From contig JAWODW010000022.1 in assembly GCA_046483065.1 (NCBI GenBank), forward strand, positions 10,200 to 74,199: a DNA stretch of 64,000 bases, written 5' to 3'. Of the stretch, positions 60,037 to 64,000 are shown piece by piece. The notes beneath the pieces are model-generated. The model searched no databases, was not told the origin of the DNA, and worked only from the letters and a program-made list of their open reading frames with translations. The translations under genes and the position numbers were made by a program. Each line of letters opens with the position of its first letter. Within the stretch, counting starts at the first letter, position 1. This DNA comes from JAWVYT01 sp046483065 (GTDB taxonomy: Bacteria; Gemmatimonadota; Gemmatimonadetes; Longimicrobiales; RSA9).

Positions 60037-61023
60037 TTGCGCATAGCTGTAGACGCCATGGGGACGGACCGCCATCCTGCCGTGGAGGTGGAAGGTGTGG
60101 TGGCGGCGCTGGAGGAGCTCCCCGACTCGTTCCAGGTGGTCCTCGTGGGCGACGAGTCACGGATCCGCGCGGAGCTGAAGCAGCTCGGACGGGTCGAAGA
60201 CGGCCGGCTCTCCATCGTACACGCGTCACAGCGCATCGACTCCACCGAGGCCCCGGCGGCCGCAGTGCGGCGCAAGCCGGACTCGTCGATCGTGGTCGGG
60301 ATCAACCTCCAGAGAGAAGGGGAGGCCGACGCGTTCGTAAGCGCAGGCTCGACGGGTGCCGTCATGGCCGCGTCGCTGCTTATGCTGCGGCCACTGCCGG
60401 GGATCGATCGTCCGGCGATCGCGGCCATGGTCCCTACGTCGAGGGGGCCCATGGTGATCGTGGATTCCGGCGCGAATGTGGACAGCAAGCCGGACAACCT
60501 GGTACAGTTTGCCGGGCTCGGGGCTGTATATGCCCGGGATGTCCTGGGGCGGGAAGCGCCCCGCGTGGGACTCCTCAATATCGGCGAGGAGCCGGAGAAG
60601 GGGAACGAGCTGGCGGTGGAAGTACACCGTCGTCTAACCGCCTCGGATCTCAATTTTGTCGGTAACGTGGAGGGCCGCGAGATCATCGAGGGCGCCTGTG
60701 ATGTGCTCGTCACGGACGGCTTCGTGGGCAACGTGCTGCTCAAGTTTTACGAGAGCGTGGCCGGGTTCGTCCTCGGCCTGCTTCGGAGGGACCCGGTGGA
60801 GGGTGGGCAGAGTTCACCCCGTGACCGGGTCGAACGGATCCTGGACTACGCGGAATACGGCGGGGCACCGCTGCTCGGCGTGAACGGGATCTCCATCATA
60901 TGCCACGGCGACTCACCGCCGCGGGCCATCACCAACGCACTCAAGGCGGCGGAGACCGCCTCCAACGCTCACATGGTCGGCCATATCCGCGAGGAGGTCG
61001 GCGTGAACCCCGAACGCGCATGA
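60037..61023 (+). CDS. plsX: Phosphate acyltransferase PlsX
   Basis: Makes acyl-phosphate from acyl-ACP for the first step of phospholipid synthesis. The 328-residue protein has ADAFVSAGSTGAVMA, VDSGANVDSKPDNLVQFA, LLNIGEEPEKGNEL, FVGNVEGREI and DVLVTDGFVGNVLLK. The start is TTG 60037, giving MRIAVDAMGTD, which matches the family N-terminus closely; no ATG would preserve it. The usual DAMGGD reads DAMGTD here. Stop overlaps fabH (ATGA). Confidence 0.94.
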   Translation: MRIAVDAMGTDRHPAVEVEGVVAALEELPDSFQVVLVGDESRIRAELKQLGRVEDGRLSIVHASQRIDSTEAPAAAVRRKPDSSIVVGINLQREGEADAFVSAGSTGAVMAASLLMLRPLPGIDRPAIAAMVPTSRGPMVIVDSGANVDSKPDNLVQFAGLGAVYARDVLGREAPRVGLLNIGEEPEKGNELAVEVHRRLTASDLNFVGNVEGREIIEGACDVLVTDGFVGNVLLKFYESVAGFVLGLLRRDPVEGGQSSPRDRVERILDYAEYGGAPLLGVNGISIICHGDSPPRAITNALKAAETASNAHMVGHIREEVGVNPERA

Positions 61024-62012
61024 GAATCCCCAAACCGGCCGTGGAGGTCGTGTCGACCGGACGCTGGCTCCCGGAACGGGTCGTGACCAATTTCGACCTG
61101 GAGAAGGAGTTGGACACGTCCGACGAGTGGATCCGGGAGCGTACGGGGATCACCGAGCGACGGATTGCGTCCGACGACGTGGGGGCCGCGGAGATGGGGG
61201 CGAACGCAGCGCGCATCGCCATGGAGCGGGCCGACATCCATCCGGGCGAGGTGGACGTCATCGTGGTGTCGACGGCCACCCCGGACCGGCTGCTGCCCTC
61301 CACGGCGGTGGATATCCAGGCGCAGCTCGGCGCCGAGAATGCCGCGGCGTACGACATCTCGGCGGCGTGCTCCGGCTTCCTCTACGGCCTCACTATCGCC
61401 GAGGGCCACCTGGCGGCGGGTCGTGCGGAGATCGTGGTGGTGATCTCCACCGAGAAGATGAGCGCCATCGTGGACTGGGAGGACCGCTCCACGGCGGTCC
61501 TCTTCGGGGATGGCGCGGGCGCGGCGGTGGTGAAGCGGTCGGAGAACGGCCGGGGGCTGATCTCGAGCTTCAACCGCTCCGATGGGACGCTGGCGGAGCT
61601 GTTGTGGCGGCCCAGCGGTGGTGCGAAGGAGCCGATGAGCACGGAGGTGCTCGAGGCCCGCAGCCACCTGGTGAAGATGGCCGGCCGCGAGGTATTCAAG
61701 GCCGCGGTGCGCTCGATGGCGGAGGCCGCCGACCAGGCGCTGCTGCGGGCCGGGCTCACCGGGAGCGACATCGACCTGTTCATCCCGCATCAGGCGAATA
61801 TCCGGATCATCGAGAATACGGCCCGGTACGCCGACGTTCCCACGGAGAAGGTCTATGTGAACGTGGACCGGTTCGGAAACATGAGCTCGGCCACCATCCC
61901 CGTGGCGCTGGACGAGGCGGTGGAGGTGGGCCGGATCAAGGAGGGCGACTACATCCTGCTGGTGGCGTTCGGTGCCGGGTTCACCTGGGGCTCGGCGGTG
62001 ATCCAGTGGTAG
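61020..62012 (+). CDS. fabH: 3-oxoacyl-[acyl-carrier-protein] synthase III
   Basis: Starts fatty-acid synthesis by joining acetyl-CoA (or branched acyl-CoA) to malonyl-ACP. The 330-residue protein has SDEWIRERTGITERRIA, the catalytic cysteine in SAACSGFLYGL (about C117), histidine in IPHQANIRI (about H257) and asparagine in GNMSSATIPVAL (about N287). ATG 61020 overlaps plsX; its 3' end overlaps fabD by 7 bases. Confidence 0.96.
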   Translation: MRIPKPAVEVVSTGRWLPERVVTNFDLEKELDTSDEWIRERTGITERRIASDDVGAAEMGANAARIAMERADIHPGEVDVIVVSTATPDRLLPSTAVDIQAQLGAENAAAYDISAACSGFLYGLTIAEGHLAAGRAEIVVVISTEKMSAIVDWEDRSTAVLFGDGAGAAVVKRSENGRGLISSFNRSDGTLAELLWRPSGGAKEPMSTEVLEARSHLVKMAGREVFKAAVRSMAEAADQALLRAGLTGSDIDLFIPHQANIRIIENTARYADVPTEKVYVNVDRFGNMSSATIPVALDEAVEVGRIKEGDYILLVAFGAGFTWGSAVIQW

Positions 62013-62929
62013 GCCTCCTGTTCCCGGGGCAGGGTTCCCAGTACGTCGGCATGGGACGGGACCTGGCGGAGGGGTATCCGGCGGCCCGAAAGGTGTTCGA
62101 GCGGGCGGACGAGGCGCTGGGGACGTCGCTGACCGGAGTCATGTGGAGCGGGCCGGAAGCAGAGCTGACGGCTACCCACAACGCGCAGCCGGCGATCCTG
62201 ACCCACTCGGTGGCGGTGCACACGCTCGTGGCGGATCGTCTGGGGGATGTGGGGCTGGCGGCGGGGCACTCCCTGGGCGAGTTCAGCGCCCACGTGGCGG
62301 CCGGCACCCTCGGGTTCGAGGACGCGGTGCGGGCCGTGCGGCGGCGGGGCGAGCTGATGTTCGAGAGCGGTGAGCGGCGGCCGGGGGCCATGGCCGCCAT
62401 CATCGGTCTGGACGACGACGTGGTGGAGCGGGTGTGCAGGGAAGCGGCGGAAGCCGGCGGCGACTGCGTGCCGGCCAACTACAACACCCCCGGTCAGATC
62501 GTGATCAGCGGGGACGAGCCTGCCGTGGTCCGGGCCATGGAGATGGCCAAGGAGGCCGGTGCGAGACGGGCCCTCCCGTTGAACGTATCGGGGGCGTTCC
62601 ACTCGCCGCTCATGGAGGTGGCGGAGTCGGGGCTCCGGGAGCACCTGGCGGAGGTGCGGTTCTCCGCCTCGACGTTTCCGGTGGTGTCGAACGTGGCGGC
62701 GGAGCCCGTCTCCGACGCGGAGGAGGCCCGGCGTCTGCTCATCGAGCAGCTCACCTCGCCCGTGCGTTGGACGGCGTCCATGCGTACCATGCTGGAGCGA
62801 GGGGTGGACCGGTTCGTGGAGCTGGGCCCCGGCCGGGTGCTGGCGGGGCTCATGCGTCGCATCGAACGGAGCGCCGATGTGGTGAGCCTGGATACGGCGG
62901 AACAGTTGGACAGCTTCCTGGAAGGCTAG
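62006..62929 (+). CDS. fabD: Malonyl-CoA:ACP transacylase
   Basis: Loads malonyl groups onto acyl carrier protein. The 307-residue protein begins MVGLLFPGQGSQYVGMGRDL, has the nucleophile in GHSLGEF (about S89), the conserved arginine in RRRGELM, and the histidine in GAFHSPLM (about H199). The start is GTG 62006 inside the end of fabH; the same frame stays open back through fabH, but that longer product is an artefact of GC-rich sequence. Confidence 0.95.
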   Translation: MVGLLFPGQGSQYVGMGRDLAEGYPAARKVFERADEALGTSLTGVMWSGPEAELTATHNAQPAILTHSVAVHTLVADRLGDVGLAAGHSLGEFSAHVAAGTLGFEDAVRAVRRRGELMFESGERRPGAMAAIIGLDDDVVERVCREAAEAGGDCVPANYNTPGQIVISGDEPAVVRAMEMAKEAGARRALPLNVSGAFHSPLMEVAESGLREHLAEVRFSASTFPVVSNVAAEPVSDAEEARRLLIEQLTSPVRWTASMRTMLERGVDRFVELGPGRVLAGLMRRIERSADVVSLDTAEQLDSFLEG

Positions 62930-63676
62930 ATGATGGCGGACGGGGTACTGACCGGAACGGTGGCGCTGGTCACGGGCGGGAGTCGGGGGATCGGCCGGGC
63001 CATTGCCGGGCGTCTGGCGGCCGATGGTGCTCGTGTGGTGGTGACATCGCGAGCGGAGGAGCGGGCGGTGGCCGTGGCGGCCGAGCTGCCCGGTGATGGG
63101 CACCTGGGTGCCGCCTGCGACGTGGCGGACCGGACGTCGGTGGATGCGCTGATCGGGCGAATCGACGACGATGTGGGTCCGCTGGATGCGGTGGTCAACA
63201 ACGCCGGCGTGACCGATGACAACATCCTGGTGCGGCTGTCCGATGAGGCCTGGGACACGGTCCTGGACACGAACCTCAAGGGCAGCTTCAACGTGATCCG
63301 GGCCGTTTCCCGGGGCATGATGAAGCGTCGGGCGGGCCGGATCATAAACATCACGAGCGTCGTTGGCTTGACCGGCAACCGTGGACAGGTAAACTACGCA
63401 GCATCGAAGGCCGGGCTGCTGGGACTGACCAAGTCGGTGGCCAAGGAGCTGGCCTCGCGGAACGTCCTGTGCAATGCCGTGGCACCGGGCTTCATCGAGA
63501 CCGCTATGACCGCGGACCTCACCGACGAGGCGATTTCCGCGCTCCAGGGCCAGATCGCCCTGGGCAGACTGGGGAGTCCGGAGGATGTGGCCGGCGTGGT
63601 CGCGTTCCTGGCGGGTCCCGACGCCGCGTACATGACCGGCCAGGTGCTGGTGGTGGACGGCGGCATGGTCATGTGA
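62930..63676 (+). CDS. fabG: 3-oxoacyl-[acyl-carrier-protein] reductase
   Basis: NADPH-dependent reductase of the fatty-acid elongation cycle. The 248-residue short-chain dehydrogenase has VTGGSRGIGRAIA, NNAGVTDDNIL, the serine in NITSVVGLTGN, the catalytic YAASK (about Y156 and K160), and PGFIETAM. ATG 62930 or the next codon ATG 62933 can start it, directly after the fabD stop. Confidence 0.95.
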   Translation: MMADGVLTGTVALVTGGSRGIGRAIAGRLAADGARVVVTSRAEERAVAVAAELPGDGHLGAACDVADRTSVDALIGRIDDDVGPLDAVVNNAGVTDDNILVRLSDEAWDTVLDTNLKGSFNVIRAVSRGMMKRRAGRIINITSVVGLTGNRGQVNYAASKAGLLGLTKSVAKELASRNVLCNAVAPGFIETAMTADLTDEAISALQGQIALGRLGSPEDVAGVVAFLAGPDAAYMTGQVLVVDGGMVM

Positions 63677-63729
63677 ACGGCAGTACGCATCAACGTTGTA
63701 ACCCCAACAATCCAACCAGAGAGGACAGG

Positions 63730-63972
63730 ATGGCGGAGAACACTGAGGCGAGGGTCAAGGAGATTATTGTGAACGAGCTGGGCGTGGAGGCGGAGAAGGT
63801 GACGCCTGAAGCGTCGTTCGTCGAAGACCTCGGGGCGGACTCGCTCGACACGGTAGAGCTGGTCATGGCCTTCGAAGAGGAGTTCGGCATGGAGATCCCC
63901 GACGAGGATGCCGAGCAGCTCCAGACGGTGGGTGACGCCATCAAGTACATCGAGGAACAGGGCGCCGAGTAA
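63730..63972 (+). CDS. acpP: Acyl carrier protein
   Basis: Carries growing acyl chains on a phosphopantetheine arm. The 80-residue acidic protein has VEDLGADSLDTVELVMAFEE with the attachment serine at about S38 and EIPDEDAEQLQTVGDAIKYI. ATG 63730 is preceded by AGAGGACAGG. The 53-base gap after fabG may contain a separate promoter (TGTAAC at 63697), which would suit the high amounts of ACP needed. fabF would be expected next, beyond the window. Confidence 0.96.
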   Translation: MAENTEARVKEIIVNELGVEAEKVTPEASFVEDLGADSLDTVELVMAFEEEFGMEIPDEDAEQLQTVGDAIKYIEEQGAE

Positions 63973-64000
63973 CGGCTGAGGATGGAGACCCATACGCCGG

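Noticed and set aside
61127..62929. 600-codon + strand frame that would extend FabD through fabH
   Set aside because: Upstream of GTG 62006 the translation is a shifted reading of fabH with low-complexity Gly/Arg sequence; FabD proper starts at MVGLLFPGQG.

Overview
This is a 64 kb stretch of a high-GC bacterial chromosome made almost entirely of core metabolic and housekeeping genes. About 64 protein genes fill it, nearly all on the + strand; only rnhA and dcd lie on the - strand. Many neighbours overlap by ATGA, GTGA or TGATG. The combination of very high GC, a B-type (di-heme SdhC) succinate dehydrogenase, a complete 14-gene nuo operon with separate nuoC and nuoD, an outer-membrane TonB-plug protein (so a diderm), a YwlE-like phosphatase, a UPF0182 membrane protein and an ECF/zinc-finger anti-sigma pair suggests a Gemmatimonadota-like diderm. 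That assignment is inference; no rRNA or marker search was possible.

Layout. 0-4.7 kb: citrate synthase, leucyl aminopeptidase, a TonB-plug outer-membrane protein. 4.7-14.8 kb: information-processing genes and small enzymes (yicC, gmk, rpoZ, coaBC, family-4 UDG, dnaB, radA, ispD, tsaC, a ywlE-like gene, aroE, comF). 14.8-23.1 kb: gapA, a small zinc ribbon, pgk, tpiA, secG, a 2-oxo-acid dehydrogenase E1alpha/E1beta/E2 set and lipB. 23.1-26.7 kb: rnhA (-), a repeat-rich divergent gap, carA, sppA and an HU-family gene. 26.7-30.1 kb: an ECF sigma/anti-sigma/Spy-like module, then moaD-moaE-moaA. 30.1-35.7 kb: mdh-sdhC-sdhA-sdhB, a repeat-rich gap, dcd (-). 35.8-50.6 kb: nuoA-N, closed by a strong terminator. 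50.6-59.3 kb: phosphohexomutase, UPF0182 protein, carbamate kinase, sucCD, a PTS-IIA/CBS protein and ndk. 59.3-64 kb: yceD-rpmF-plsX-fabH-fabD-fabG-acpP, running on beyond the window.

Functionally the window gathers lower glycolysis, oxo-acid oxidation, several TCA steps (citrate synthase, succinyl-CoA synthetase, succinate dehydrogenase, malate dehydrogenase) and the two respiratory entry complexes (I and II), so carbon oxidation and electron entry sit within about 57 kb.

I found no defence island, phage, transposase, CRISPR array, rRNA, tRNA or biosynthetic gene cluster, and no convincing undescribed multi-gene system. The unexplained signal is mostly non-coding: 7-bp and 6-bp periodic repeats starting at or just after stop codons of metabolic genes (one inside the nuoE 3' end), a 209-bp segment bounded by 22-bp inverted repeats downstream of sdhB, an array of direct and inverted repeats in the rnhA/carA divergent gap, and an element shared by the secG and yceD upstream regions. 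Several promoters predict leaderless or near-leaderless mRNAs.
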